From: CF-39 sp035651155
GTDB lineage: Bacteria > Chloroflexota > Limnocylindria > P2-11E
Length of the DNA stretch: 64,000 bases
Direction of reading: 5' to 3'
NCBI GenBank assembly: GCA_035651155.1
Contig: DASRGG010000017.1
Location: 62,001-126,000 of the forward strand
Part shown: positions 8,598 through 17,358 of the stretch, piece by piece
Layout: the number at the start of each line of letters is the position of its first letter
Position numbering within the stretch: position 1 is the stretch's first letter
Made by a program: the position numbers and the translations under genes
The notes under the pieces: generated by a model
Seen by the model: the letters and a program-made list of their open reading frames with translations, nothing else
Databases searched by the model: none
Told to the model about the DNA's origin: nothing

Positions 8598-9302
8598 TCA
8601 CTTCGCCGTGCGGAGCCGAAGCATCGCCGCACCCGCGACGAAGAGGGCGACGGCGATGAACGAAAGTCCCACGCGCAGGCTGATCCCTTCCCAGTACCAG
8701 TCCGGATAGAGACGAAGGAGGTTGCTCGTCGCCGGATCGAACAGGAAGTTGCCCTGCGGGAAGAAGACGTAATGGAACGCGAGGAACAGCGGTTCGAACG
8801 CGACGACCGCGACGGCCCCGATGATCGCGACGACAGCGGCCGACACGAGCGCCCCGTCGCGCACCAGGCGCCACATCGGACGCGATCCGCGCTCGCGCGC
8901 GCGCCGCAGGCGCACGATGATGACGACGAGCGACAGCGGCACGAAGAGCTTCGCGACCTCGAAGACCCGGCGGACGTCGGCCATGTGCGCGTATTCGTCC
9001 TCCGTGAAGAGCGGCGGGTCGAACTCGGGCGGATCCGATGTGCCGCCGGTCACGTACCGCGACCACTCCGCGTGCCGCGCGGCGGCGCCTTGGAGATCAG
9101 TGTCGAGCATCCCGCCGCCCGGGCCCTTCACGAGGAACACATAACGCGTCACGCCGTTGTCGCGCGCGAGGCCGGTGTAGGGCGCCGGCCCGGACCACAG
9201 GAGCGCGAGCGTGACGAGGCCCGCGATGACGAAGGCGAGCACGTAGAGCACGAGCTCGAGCGCGCCCCGCGCGCGTCCCGGCGTCGCGACCGCGTCCGTC
9301 AC
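8598..9302 (-). CDS. DUF1461 (TIGR01906) integral membrane protein
   Basis: A 234-aa membrane protein with an N-terminal membrane segment (LVLYVLAFVIAGLVTLALL), an extracytoplasmic stretch with the family signature EDEYAHMADVRRVF, two middle segments, the family hallmark FHYVFFPQGNFLFDP followed by LRLYPDWYW, and a last membrane helix. The function of the family is unknown. The GTG start at 9302 overlaps the dgcA stop (GTGA). Confidence 0.87.
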   Translation of the reverse strand: MTDAVATPGRARGALELVLYVLAFVIAGLVTLALLWSGPAPYTGLARDNGVTRYVFLVKGPGGGMLDTDLQGAAARHAEWSRYVTGGTSDPPEFDPPLFTEDEYAHMADVRRVFEVAKLFVPLSLVVIIVRLRRARERGSRPMWRLVRDGALVSAAVVAIIGAVAVVAFEPLFLAFHYVFFPQGNFLFDPATSNLLRLYPDWYWEGISLRVGLSFIAVALFVAGAAMLRLRTAK

Positions 9303-10318
9303 GCCGGGATCACACCGAGACCGGGACGATCGGTGAAGACGAAGCGTCCGGCGACGACGGGCACCGCGCGGAACGGGTCGTCGACGATGAGCAGGTTGCC
9401 GTCGAGGTCCGCCCACTCCACCGCGGGCGCGAGGTGCGCGGCCGCGGCGATGGCCACGCTGGTCTCGGCGGCGCGGCAGCCGAGCATGACGCGCAGGCCG
9501 AGCTCGTGCGCGCGCGCGATCATCGCTCGCGCCTCCGCCACGCCGCCGCTCTTCTGCAGCTTCACGTTGATGCCGTCGCAGGCGGAGGCCAGACGCTCGA
9601 CGTCGTGGACCCGGACCGCCGCCTCGTCCGCGACGATCGGCAGGTCGCTCCGCTCGCGAACGCGCCGCAGCCCGTCGATGTCCTGCGGCGGCGTCGGCTG
9701 CTCCACGAACTCGATGCCGTAGCGGGCGATGCGCGCGATGCGCGCGGGCGCCTCCTCGGGCGTCCACGCCGCGTTCGGATCGACGCGGATCGTCCCGGAG
9801 AACCGCTCGCGGACGCCGGACAGCACGGCCTCGTCGTCACCGTGCCCGAGCTTCACCTTGAGCACGGTGAACCCCTTCGCGGCCGCGGCCGCCGCGCGCT
9901 CGGCCATCGCGCCCGGGTCGGCGATGCCGATCGTGAACGAGGTCGGGGGCGCCTCGGCGGGAGCGAGCCCGAGGAACGTGCGCAGCGGGACGCCCGCGGC
10001 CTGCGCCGCGCGATCGTGGCCGAGCACGTCGAGCGCGCACGCGGCGGCGGCGCCGTGCGGGAAGCGCGCGTCGAGCCGCGTCTTCAGCGTCTCGAGGTCA
10101 GCGGGATCGTCGGGGAGGAGATCGAGCGCCGAGCGCACGTCCGCCTCGATGCTCTCGCTCGTCTCGCCGAAGAACGGATCCGGCGACCCCTCGCCGCGCG
10201 ACACGCGGCCGCCCTCGTCGAGCTCGACGATGACGACGCGCTTCTCCGTGCGCACCGCGCGCGAGATCTGGAACGGGACCTCCAGATGCACGTCGAGCGT
10301 GTAGACGCGCGTCTTCAT
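9299..10318 (-). CDS. dgcA: Enolase-superfamily epimerase, DgcA / L-Ala-D/L-Glu epimerase type
   Basis: Muconate-lactonising subgroup enzyme of 339 aa. Visible catalytic elements are LKVKLG (Lys-x-Lys base), then metal ligands in VDPNAAW, EFVEQP and VADEA, and the second base in NVKLQKSGG. Family members epimerise dipeptides such as L-Ala-D-Glu. In the D-glutamate pathway described in marine bacteria the homologue DgcA racemises N-acetyl-D-glutamate. The direct overlap (ATGA) with a DUF1611/DgcN gene makes the N-acetylglutamate role the more likely, but this is inference from context. The gene symbol follows that assignment. Confidence 0.82.
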   Translation of the reverse strand: MKTRVYTLDVHLEVPFQISRAVRTEKRVVIVELDEGGRVSRGEGSPDPFFGETSESIEADVRSALDLLPDDPADLETLKTRLDARFPHGAAAACALDVLGHDRAAQAAGVPLRTFLGLAPAEAPPTSFTIGIADPGAMAERAAAAAAKGFTVLKVKLGHGDDEAVLSGVRERFSGTIRVDPNAAWTPEEAPARIARIARYGIEFVEQPTPPQDIDGLRRVRERSDLPIVADEAAVRVHDVERLASACDGINVKLQKSGGVAEARAMIARAHELGLRVMLGCRAAETSVAIAAAAHLAPAVEWADLDGNLLIVDDPFRAVPVVAGRFVFTDRPGLGVIPA

Positions 10319-11415
10319 CGCGCGGCCGACCGAGGATCGCCGGCCGCGGTCCCGAGGGCCCGCGCGAGCAGATCGGCGCCGGCGGCGCCGTCGCGGACGG
10401 GGTCGGCGGTGGGAAGCGTCGTCTCGCTGCCCGCCTCCGCGATCGCGGCCCGCGCGACGTCGCCCGTGAGACCGGCGGTGTTCAGAGCGACCGCGACCAC
10501 ACGCGCGCGGGCGTGCCCGGGTTCGCGGCGCCATGAGGCGGCGTCCTCGTAGATCCGGATGCAGTCGCTCAGCGAACGCAGCGGCAGGCGCTCCATCTCG
10601 TAGCCCTTCATCACCGGCCGTGCGGCGTCGTGGCAGAGGACCATGAGCTCCGGTCCGCTCCCGTGCAGGAGCCCCAGCGTCACGCCCGAGAAGCCCGGAT
10701 GCGTGAGCGACCCCTGGCCCTCGACGATCACCCAGTCCGCGTCCTCGGCCGCCTCGCAGACCATCCGCTCCGCGGCGCCGGCGATGAAGTCCGCGACGAC
10801 GGCGTCGACGGCGATCCCCTTCCCCGCGATGGCGATCCCGGTCTGTCCGGTCGCGACGAAGGCGGCGCGCTCGCCCGCACGCTCCAGCGCACGGACCAGC
10901 TCGAGGGCGACGGTCATCTTCCCGACCGCGGCGTCGGTGCCGACCGTGAGCACGACGTGCGCGCCGTCGCGCGGCCGGCGATGGCCGCCGATCGGCAGAT
11001 CCGCGGGCGGCTCGCGCAGCTCGCGCACCGCGGCGTTCCCGCGCCTCGCCGCCGCCGCGAGCTTCGCGTCCGAGAGGACGCGCTCGTGCAGCCCGTTCCA
11101 GACGGTGACGCCCCGCTCGAGGGCACGCGCGAGCTGCGGACGATACGCGTCGGGGATGCGTCCGCCTGCCGCGGCCGTGCCGATGAGGACCACGTCCGCG
11201 CCGCGCGCGATCGCGTCGTCGACGGTCCGCACGACCGGGACACCCGTGCCGACGCCGACGTGCTCCGAGGCGTCCGTGCCCGCGCGTGTCGAGTCGATGA
11301 CCGCGACGACCCGGTAGGGGGCGTAGCGGAGCACGCCGATGGCGGTCTTGGCCGTCGCGCGCGCGAACTGTCCCTCGGCGAGGATCGCGACCGTCGGCGG
11401 CTTCGTCTCGCTCAC
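10315..11415 (-). CDS. dgcN: DUF1611 family protein, probable D-glutamate N-acetyltransferase DgcN
   Basis: A 366-aa protein with an N-terminal Rossmann-like part (VAILAEGQFARATAKTAIG) and a central P-loop-like segment, LTVGTDAAVGKMTVALEL, typical of DUF1611, followed by VEGQGSLTHPGFSG and VLCHDAARP. DUF1611 proteins were annotated as NAD-dependent epimerases before DgcN was shown to acetylate D-glutamate. Pairing with an enolase-superfamily racemase is the signature of that pathway. The GTG start at 11415 overlaps the deacylase stop (GTGA), and its own stop overlaps dgcA (ATGA). Confidence 0.82.
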   Translation of the reverse strand: MSETKPPTVAILAEGQFARATAKTAIGVLRYAPYRVVAVIDSTRAGTDASEHVGVGTGVPVVRTVDDAIARGADVVLIGTAAAGGRIPDAYRPQLARALERGVTVWNGLHERVLSDAKLAAAARRGNAAVRELREPPADLPIGGHRRPRDGAHVVLTVGTDAAVGKMTVALELVRALERAGERAAFVATGQTGIAIAGKGIAVDAVVADFIAGAAERMVCEAAEDADWVIVEGQGSLTHPGFSGVTLGLLHGSGPELMVLCHDAARPVMKGYEMERLPLRSLSDCIRIYEDAASWRREPGHARARVVAVALNTAGLTGDVARAAIAEAGSETTLPTADPVRDGAAGADLLARALGTAAGDPRSAAR

Positions 11416-12995
11416 GTCCCGCCGAGGTCCTGCCCGAGGCGCAGGAACTTCCCGGCGCGCTCGTCCGTCGTCTCGCCCTGCTCGACCGCGAGCGCGCCGT
11501 TCACGACGACGTAGTCGACGCCCTCCGGATAGCGGTGCGGGTCGTCGAACGTCGCGGCGTCGCGCACGCGCGAGGGATCGATCACCACGAGGTCCGCCCA
11601 CGCGCCGACACGCACCACGCCACGGTCGTGAAGACGCAGATGCGTCGCGGTCAGCGACGTCATCTTCCGCACGGCGTCCTCGAGCGTGAGGACACCCTCG
11701 TCACGCGCGTAGTGGCCGAGCACGCGCGGGAACGTCCCATACGACCGGGGGTGCGGTTTGCCGAACGACAGCGGCCCGTACGGCGCGTTCGCGCGCGAAT
11801 CGCTGCCGATCGCGATCCACGGCTGCTTCATGACGAAGCGCACGTCGTCCTCGCTCATCGAGTGATGGATGATGTCGACGGCGCCCTCGTGCTCCACGAG
11901 CGTGTCGCAGGCCCACGCGAGCGGATCCTTCCCCGCCTCGCGCGCGAGGTCGGCGACGCTCCGCCCGCTGTATTCGGGGTGGTGCCGCGCCCGCGCGATG
12001 ACGATGCGGTCCCATGCGCGCCCGGTCTCCGTCTCCTCGTCGCGTATCCGCGCGCGCACCGCGCCGTCGCGCAGCCGCTCGGTGAGCTTCGCGCTCCCGC
12101 CCTCGTGCACCCAGCTCGGAATGGTGACGGCGAGCCCGGTGGACGAGGCCGTGTACGGGTACTGATCGGCCTGCACGTCGACCCCGCTCTGGCGCGCCGC
12201 CGCGATGCGGGCCACGGAGTCCTTCACCCTGCCCCAGTTCCCCTGCCCGGACGCTTTGTGATGTGAGAGCTGCACGCGGACGCCCGACCGCCGACCCACC
12301 TCGAGGTTCTCCTCGACGGCCTCGAGCAGGCGCGAGCCCTCGTCGCGGATGTGGCTCGCGTACAGGCCGCCCTTCGAGCGCACGATCTCGCACAGCGACG
12401 CGAGCTCGTCGGCCGTCCCGTACGCGCTGGGCGGGTAGATCAGCCCCGAGGCGAGCCCGATCGCGCCCTCGTCCATCGCGCGCGCGAGCAGCCTGCGCAT
12501 GGCGGCGAGCTCGTCGGCGGACGGCGGGCGCGCGTCCGCGCCCATGACGCACATGCGCAGGGTCCCGTGCCCGACGTACGAGCAGACGTTGATGGAGGCG
12601 CCGTTGCGTTCGACGGCATCCGCGTACTCGTAGAAGTGCGACCAGGTGCGCCGCACGCCGAGCCGCGCGTACTCGCGATCGGTCTCCTCCGCGGCGAGGC
12701 CGTGCACCGGGGCCGCCGAGCCTCCGCAGTTCCCGCACGCCACGAGCGTGACGCCCTGGTGGACGGCGCTCTCGAGCGCGCTGTTCACGAACATGGCTTC
12801 GTCGGAATGGGAGTGGATGTCGATGAACCCAGGGGTCACGACCTTCTCGCGCGCGTCGATCATCCGCATCGCGCGACGGCCGGTGAACGACCCGACGTCC
12901 GTGACGCGCCCGTTGGTCACGGCGATATCGGCCCGCACCGCCGCGGCGCCGGTGCCGTCGACGAGCATGCCGCCGCGGATGAGGAGGTCCGTCAC
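11412..12995 (-). CDS. N-acyl-D-amino-acid deacylase (D-aminoacylase-type amidohydrolase)
   Basis: A metal-dependent amidohydrolase of 527 aa that should remove acyl groups from N-acyl-D-amino acids. It begins with the beta-sandwich part TDLLIRGGMLVDGTG, carries the metal-binding VTPGFIDIHSHSD, later GLYASHIRDEG and VQLSHHKASG, and the D-aminoacylase-specific SDSRANAPYG near the catalytic Asp, ending in the second half of the sandwich. It is coupled by GTGA overlaps on both sides to dgcN and the methyltransferase. It could release D-glutamate from wall-derived or N-acetylated substrates; the exact substrate is not predictable. Confidence 0.88.
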   Translation of the reverse strand: MTDLLIRGGMLVDGTGAAAVRADIAVTNGRVTDVGSFTGRRAMRMIDAREKVVTPGFIDIHSHSDEAMFVNSALESAVHQGVTLVACGNCGGSAAPVHGLAAEETDREYARLGVRRTWSHFYEYADAVERNGASINVCSYVGHGTLRMCVMGADARPPSADELAAMRRLLARAMDEGAIGLASGLIYPPSAYGTADELASLCEIVRSKGGLYASHIRDEGSRLLEAVEENLEVGRRSGVRVQLSHHKASGQGNWGRVKDSVARIAAARQSGVDVQADQYPYTASSTGLAVTIPSWVHEGGSAKLTERLRDGAVRARIRDEETETGRAWDRIVIARARHHPEYSGRSVADLAREAGKDPLAWACDTLVEHEGAVDIIHHSMSEDDVRFVMKQPWIAIGSDSRANAPYGPLSFGKPHPRSYGTFPRVLGHYARDEGVLTLEDAVRKMTSLTATHLRLHDRGVVRVGAWADLVVIDPSRVRDAATFDDPHRYPEGVDYVVVNGALAVEQGETTDERAGKFLRLGQDLGGT

Positions 12996-13750
12996 CTGCG
13001 GCGGCGATCGCGCCCGGCGCCACGCTCGCGCCGGCGGAGGACGATGAGCAGCTTCGGCGACGTGCCGGTGACCGCCGACCCGTCGTAGTCGCCATGGAGC
13101 GTGTCGATCTCGAGCCCGGCCGCCGGCAAGAGCAGCTCCGCCTCGCGCCGGTACAGATAGTGGAGCGTCGCCTCGCGCGTGATCCGGCGCACCGTGCCGT
13201 CCTCGCGCTCCTCGTCGTACCACCACCGGAAGGTCGTCGCGTCGACGTCCGCGCGCGTGCTCGAGAACTTGGTGATCGGGCGCCCGGTCTCGGGATCGGC
13301 GCGTCGCCATTCCTCGCGCACCGCGCCGTCGAGACCGGCGACCTTGTTCGGGTCCGGCTGGAACACGTCGATCGCGAGGCGGCCGGCGGCGGCCAGATGC
13401 TCGCGGCAGCGCGCGAGCGCGGCCCAGCGCTCGTCGGGCGCCAGCATGAGGAAGGTATTGAACGGGATCGCGACGAGCGGGAAGGTGCGGTCGAGCGAGA
13501 ACGTCCGCATATCCGCCTCGACGAGCGTGAGCTTCGCCTTCGCGGCCTTCGCGTTGCGCGCGGCGCGCTCGAGCATCGCGGGCGAGCGGTCGACGCCGAC
13601 GACCTCGTGGCCGTCCTTCGCGAGCGGGATCGCGACGCGACCGGTGCCGACGCCGAGCTCGAGGATCGGGCCGCCCGTCATGTGCGCGAGGCCGCGGAAC
13701 CAGTCGATCGCGGGCGACGGCGCGTGCGGCACGTCGAGGTCGTAGAGCAT
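12992..13750 (-). CDS. Class I SAM-dependent methyltransferase
   Basis: A 252-aa methyltransferase with motif I ILELGVGTGRVAIPLA, motif II VVGVDRSPAML and an FNTFLMLAPDERW segment common in uncharacterised small-molecule methyltransferases. Substrate unknown. The reading frame stays open upstream of the ATG at 13750 and encodes a plausible extra N-terminus (DWFGQEHATPEEAARLAMLY), but has no standard start there. A GGAGGAA ribosome-binding site lies 14 nt before the ATG. The C-terminus overlaps the deacylase start. Confidence 0.85.
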   Translation of the reverse strand: MLYDLDVPHAPSPAIDWFRGLAHMTGGPILELGVGTGRVAIPLAKDGHEVVGVDRSPAMLERAARNAKAAKAKLTLVEADMRTFSLDRTFPLVAIPFNTFLMLAPDERWAALARCREHLAAAGRLAIDVFQPDPNKVAGLDGAVREEWRRADPETGRPITKFSSTRADVDATTFRWWYDEEREDGTVRRITREATLHYLYRREAELLLPAAGLEIDTLHGDYDGSAVTGTSPKLLIVLRRRERGAGRDRRRR

Positions 13751-13799
13751 CGCGAGACGCGCCGCTTCCTCCGGCGTCGCGTGCTCCTGCCCGAACCAA

Positions 13800-14972
13800 T
13801 CAACGACGGCGGCCGTCGAACGCCTCCCGTGCGCGGTCGAGGAGCGCGCCGTCCGTGAGCGCGTCGACCGCGGTCATCGCGAGCGCCTTCGCGGCGACCC
13901 GCATCGTGTCCAGGGCCGCCGGCGTGGCCGCGGCCGCGGCGAACTCGATGGAGTGCCCGGGGACCGGCCCGGCGGTGATGGAAAGGAAGGGATGGATCCC
14001 CGGCACGACGCTCGTCACGTTCCCCATGTCCGTCGATCCGTGGGTGTCGCCCTGACGGCGCCCCTGCATCTCGCGCCCGAGCGCGCGCGCGTTCGCGGCG
14101 AAGGCATCCGCGAGCGGGCGATTCGTGGTCACGAGCTCGCAGGTCTCGCTCCACTGGTAGCGAAGCTCGCAGCCGGTCTGCGTGGCCGCACCCTCGAAGC
14201 AGGCGATGACGCGACGCCGCAGCTCTTCGAGGTACGCGTTGTCGGGCGAGCGGACCATGAAACGCGCCGCGGCGTGGTCCGGGATGATGTTCGCCGCCTT
14301 ACCGCCGTCGGTGATGATCCCGTGGAAGCGCGAATCGCTGCGCACCACGAGGCGTAGCGCGGAGAGCCCCGTCCACGCGAGCAGGAGCGCGTCGAGAGCG
14401 TTGCGCCCCTCGTGCGGCTCGGCCGCCGCGTGCGCCGCCTTCCCGATGAACTCCACGTCGAGGCTCGTCATCGCGAGCATGAGCGGGTCGAGCTCGTCGC
14501 GGTCGCCCGGGTGGTACATGAGCGCCGCGCTCACGTCCTTGAACAGGCCGTCGCGGATGAGGTAGCTCTTCCCGTTCCCCCGCTCCTCGGCCGGGCATCC
14601 CAGCACGCGCACGCGGCCACGGAGGTCCGCCGCCACGTCGCGCAGCGCGAGGAACGCGCCGACCGCCGCCGTGCCCATGAGATTGTGCCCGCACGCGTGG
14701 CCCACGCCCGGGAGCGCGTCGAACTCGCCCAGGATGGCGACCACCGGCCCGGACGATCCGCTCTCCGCGACGAACGCGGTCTCCAGCCCGCCGGCGCCGC
14801 GACGCACCGGCACGCCCTCGGCGGCCAGCGCGCCCGCGAGGAGAGCGGAGGCATAGCGCTCCTCGAAGGCGAGCTCCGGCGTCGCGTGGATCCGCGACGC
14901 GAGGTCGTCCAGCAGCTTCGCGCGCGCGTCGACGCGCTCGCAGACGCGCCGCTTGAGCGCCGCCACGTCCAT
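13800..14972 (-). CDS. M20-family metallo-amidohydrolase
   Basis: A zinc peptidase-fold amidohydrolase of 390 aa: GEFDALPGVGHACGHNLMG (metal ligand His), PAEERGNGKS (catalytic Glu pair), the dimerisation domain with VEFIGKAAHAAAEPHEGRNA, and a late GIHPFLSITAGPVPGHS. It resembles aminobenzoyl-glutamate or N-acyl-amino-acid hydrolases. In this context it might deacetylate the N-acetyl-L-glutamate made by DgcN/DgcA; this is inference. It lies about 50 nt upstream of the methyltransferase start on the same strand. Confidence 0.87.
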   Translation of the reverse strand: MDVAALKRRVCERVDARAKLLDDLASRIHATPELAFEERYASALLAGALAAEGVPVRRGAGGLETAFVAESGSSGPVVAILGEFDALPGVGHACGHNLMGTAAVGAFLALRDVAADLRGRVRVLGCPAEERGNGKSYLIRDGLFKDVSAALMYHPGDRDELDPLMLAMTSLDVEFIGKAAHAAAEPHEGRNALDALLLAWTGLSALRLVVRSDSRFHGIITDGGKAANIIPDHAAARFMVRSPDNAYLEELRRRVIACFEGAATQTGCELRYQWSETCELVTTNRPLADAFAANARALGREMQGRRQGDTHGSTDMGNVTSVVPGIHPFLSITAGPVPGHSIEFAAAAATPAALDTMRVAAKALAMTAVDALTDGALLDRAREAFDGRRR

Positions 14973-14986
14973 CGGTGCGCCTAAAC

Positions 14987-15343
14987 TTAACGCGGCGACG
15001 CGGGACGCGCCGACAGCACGACCTCCGCCACGGCGAACGCCCCGATCACGAACGCCGCGGTGATCACGGAGAGGCCGTCGACGACGCGCAGCCAGAGCAG
15101 GAGCGTCACGACGGCGGCGACCGCGATCCCCCGCCGCGCCGCGACGGCGTGCCGTTGCCCGCTCGCGCGCCGGCGCCCGGAGCGCGGTGCGCGCAGCTGG
15201 AGCAGCGTCGCCAGCGCGCCCGACGCGATCCCGAGCGCGACGATGACCACGCCGACGGCCCAGGCCTCCTCGGGATCGCGCGTGAGCAGCACGACGACCG
15301 CGACGGTCGCGCATGCCGCCGCGAGGGCACCGAGGCCGGGCAT
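14987..15343 (-). CDS. Small multi-pass membrane protein of unknown function
   Basis: A 118-aa product with about four hydrophobic segments: GALAAACATVAVVVLLT, AWAVGVVIVALGIASG, GIAVAAVVTLLLWLRVV and ITAAFVIGAFAVAEVVL, separated by a basic loop (RAPRSGRRRASGQRH). I recognise no family. It sits 14 nt from the M20 gene and 3 nt after rmuC, so it is probably in one transcript with them. Confidence 0.65.
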   Translation of the reverse strand: MPGLGALAAACATVAVVVLLTRDPEEAWAVGVVIVALGIASGALATLLQLRAPRSGRRRASGQRHAVAARRGIAVAAVVTLLLWLRVVDGLSVITAAFVIGAFAVAEVVLSARPASPR

Positions 15344-15346
15344 CAG

Positions 15347-16429
15347 CTAGCGCTCGTCGTTCGAAGGGCCCAGCGGCAGCACGCCCTGCTCGCCACCCGC
15401 GGCGAGCGGGACCTGAGCCAGCCCCTCGACGGCGCCCGACGCGCGCGCGAGGGCGCGCTCGGTCTCGTCGAACTTCTTCGTGGCGTTGTCGAGATGATGG
15501 CCGAGCTGGTCGTGCAGCGCGACGAACCGCTCGAACTCGCGACGCACCTGCGCGATGCCCTGCTGGATGTCGCGCGTGCGCTCCTGCATCGCGAGCCCGC
15601 GGATGCCGAGCGCGACCACCTGCAGGTACGCGAGCAGCGTGTTCGGCGACGCCGGGATCACGTGGCGATCCGCGCAGTAGCCGAGGAAGTCGGGCTCGTC
15701 GGGCGCGCTGTCGCCGAGCGTGAGCTCGTAGTAGATCGCCTCGGACGGCAGATACATGAACGCGAAGTCGATGGTCTGATCCCGCGGCGAGATGTAGCGC
15801 GCGACCGAATCGACGTGCTTGCGCACCTGCTGCAGGAACGCGCGCCGCCGCATCCGGCGTTCCGCGTCGTCCCGCGCGAGCGCGATCTGCGTGTACGACT
15901 CGTTCGGGAACTTCGCGTCGACCGGGACGACGCGACCGCCGTAGCGCACGATCGCGTCGACGCGCGAGCCGTCGCGGTACGTGTACTGGACCTCGTAGGC
16001 GCTCGCCGGCAGGCAATCCTGCAGAAGCCGCTCGAGCATCAGCTCGCCGAACCCACCACGCGGCTTCGGCGCGCGGAGCAGATCCTGGAGGGAGCCGATG
16101 TCCTTCGCGAGCTCGCCGATGCGGGCGCTCTGCTCGCCCAGCGCGCCGAGCTGCCGCGACAGATCCGAGAGCGCGCGCTGCGTGGACGTCGTCTGGGTCG
16201 CGAGCTGCTGCTCGGTCGCGCCGAGCGTTCGCTGGAGCTCGGCGCGCATCTCGGCGATGGCGGACGCGGTGCCGCTCCGCAGCTCGTCGACGCTGGCGCG
16301 GAGGAGCTCCATCACCGGCGCCGCGTCCGTCGCCGGCAGGGCCGCGTCCGGACGGCGCAGGGCCGCGACCGCCACCGCGGCCGCGCCGAGGATGAGCGCG
16401 GCGAGGATCAGCGCGATCGACGGATCCAT
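15347..16429 (-). CDS. rmuC: DNA recombination protein RmuC
   Basis: A 360-aa RmuC-family protein: an N-terminal membrane anchor (IALILAALILGAAAVAVAAL), a long coiled coil (residues about 40-115), then the nuclease-like RmuC domain with GGFGELMLERLLQDCLP, VPVDAKFPNESYTQI (Asp-x-Lys) and FAFMYLPSEAIYYE. It is thought to limit inversions at short repeats. It heads a minus-strand transcript; upstream of it lies a gene-poor kilobase. Confidence 0.93.
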   Translation of the reverse strand: MDPSIALILAALILGAAAVAVAALRRPDAALPATDAAPVMELLRASVDELRSGTASAIAEMRAELQRTLGATEQQLATQTTSTQRALSDLSRQLGALGEQSARIGELAKDIGSLQDLLRAPKPRGGFGELMLERLLQDCLPASAYEVQYTYRDGSRVDAIVRYGGRVVPVDAKFPNESYTQIALARDDAERRMRRRAFLQQVRKHVDSVARYISPRDQTIDFAFMYLPSEAIYYELTLGDSAPDEPDFLGYCADRHVIPASPNTLLAYLQVVALGIRGLAMQERTRDIQQGIAQVRREFERFVALHDQLGHHLDNATKKFDETERALARASGAVEGLAQVPLAAGGEQGVLPLGPSNDER

Positions 16430-16570
16430 CTTCTCCTCCTCTCCTCACTGAACATGCGTTCGATGCCACCCGAGTCTATGCGCGGCCCGTTCGGCTACAC
16501 AACGCCGCGCGGCAGCGACGCGTCGCGGCCGCGGCGGCCGCTCCCCCTCCCGCCGGGTCGTTCGTGAAAT

Positions 16571-16584
16571 CAATTATGGATGCA
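16571..16584 (+). repeat. 14-bp inverted repeat, left copy
   Basis: CAATTATGGATGCA matches the reverse complement of 17345-17358 perfectly. It is AT-rich in a GC-rich setting and sits near the left edge of the gene-poor interval. No target duplication is visible beyond it. Confidence 0.5.
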
Positions 16585-16609
16585 ACCCGCCGTCCGAGCC
16601 CGGACGCCC

Positions 16610-16823
16610 ATGGGGGGCGGCGCCGCCCTACGTCATCATCGGCGTCGCTCTCACGACGGCGTCGCTCCTCTCCTTCTGCTTGTCCGGCTGCCCGCCCCTC
16701 GTGCCGGTGCCCATGGCGCTTTCGATCAGCGCGATCTTCCTGAGCGTCGCCGTCGACCTCTCGACAGCACTCCTCGCCGTCTTCAAGATGCTCGGGCTGG
16801 TCGCGGCGACCGTCGCCTCGTGA
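16610..16823 (+). pseudogene. Small membrane protein frame, apparently frameshifted at its start
   Basis: From about 16629 one frame encodes a convincing hydrophobic protein (YVIIGVALTTASLLSFC, a lipobox-like LSGC, then MALSISAIFLSVAVDL and LLAVFKMLGLVAATVAS) ending at TGA 16821-16823. No start codon precedes it in frame. An ATG at 16610 followed by a run of six G would feed into this frame if the run had five. Either a 1-nt insertion has inactivated it or the run is miscounted. Function unknown. Confidence 0.35.
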
Positions 16824-17344
16824 TCGTCATCGTCGCTGCCGCGCTGGTCGTCGGCTTCGCTCTACCGGTGCGGCACCGGCGGCGTGCTTCCGCGCCGCAC
16901 TCGGTTCGGTCCCCGCGGGCTGCCTCGGGGCCCGCCGCGCGAAGAAGCCGGTGCCCGCCGTCGTCCTCACTCGGCCACGCCGCGCTCGGGTTCGTGGCCT
17001 CGCAGGTCGCCATGGTGCCGCAGGCGCGCTCATCGCGCTGGAGCTCCATTCTCGGCTCCGCGGTCTGGTCGCTCGCCCAGCCGATCGGCGTGGTGATCAC
17101 CAGCATCCTCACCGTGCGCGCGCCACGCCTCCTGCCTGTATCTGCACAAATGCACCGGCGGGCCAAGGAGCCCAGCGCCCAGAGAGCTCGGCGTCATGGA
17201 AGCTCGAATTTGGCCGGCCGCGCCCGCGATGCGCGCGCCACGATGAGCCTCGCGGACGAGGCTGCGGTCACGGTCTACGCACGCTGTCGGGACTCCGCGC
17301 GCGCCGTTCTCGCAGTCGCGGACCGGCTGTTCTATAGATCGATC

Positions 17345-17358
17345 TGCATCCATAATTG
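17345..17358 (-). repeat. 14-bp inverted repeat, right copy
   Basis: TGCATCCATAATTG is the inverted partner of 16571-16584. The right copy is also part of a local dyad (GCATCC-ATAATT-GGATGC, 17346-17363), next to the palindrome GTATCTG-CA-CAGATAC at 17365-17380, just downstream of the helicase stop. Confidence 0.5.
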
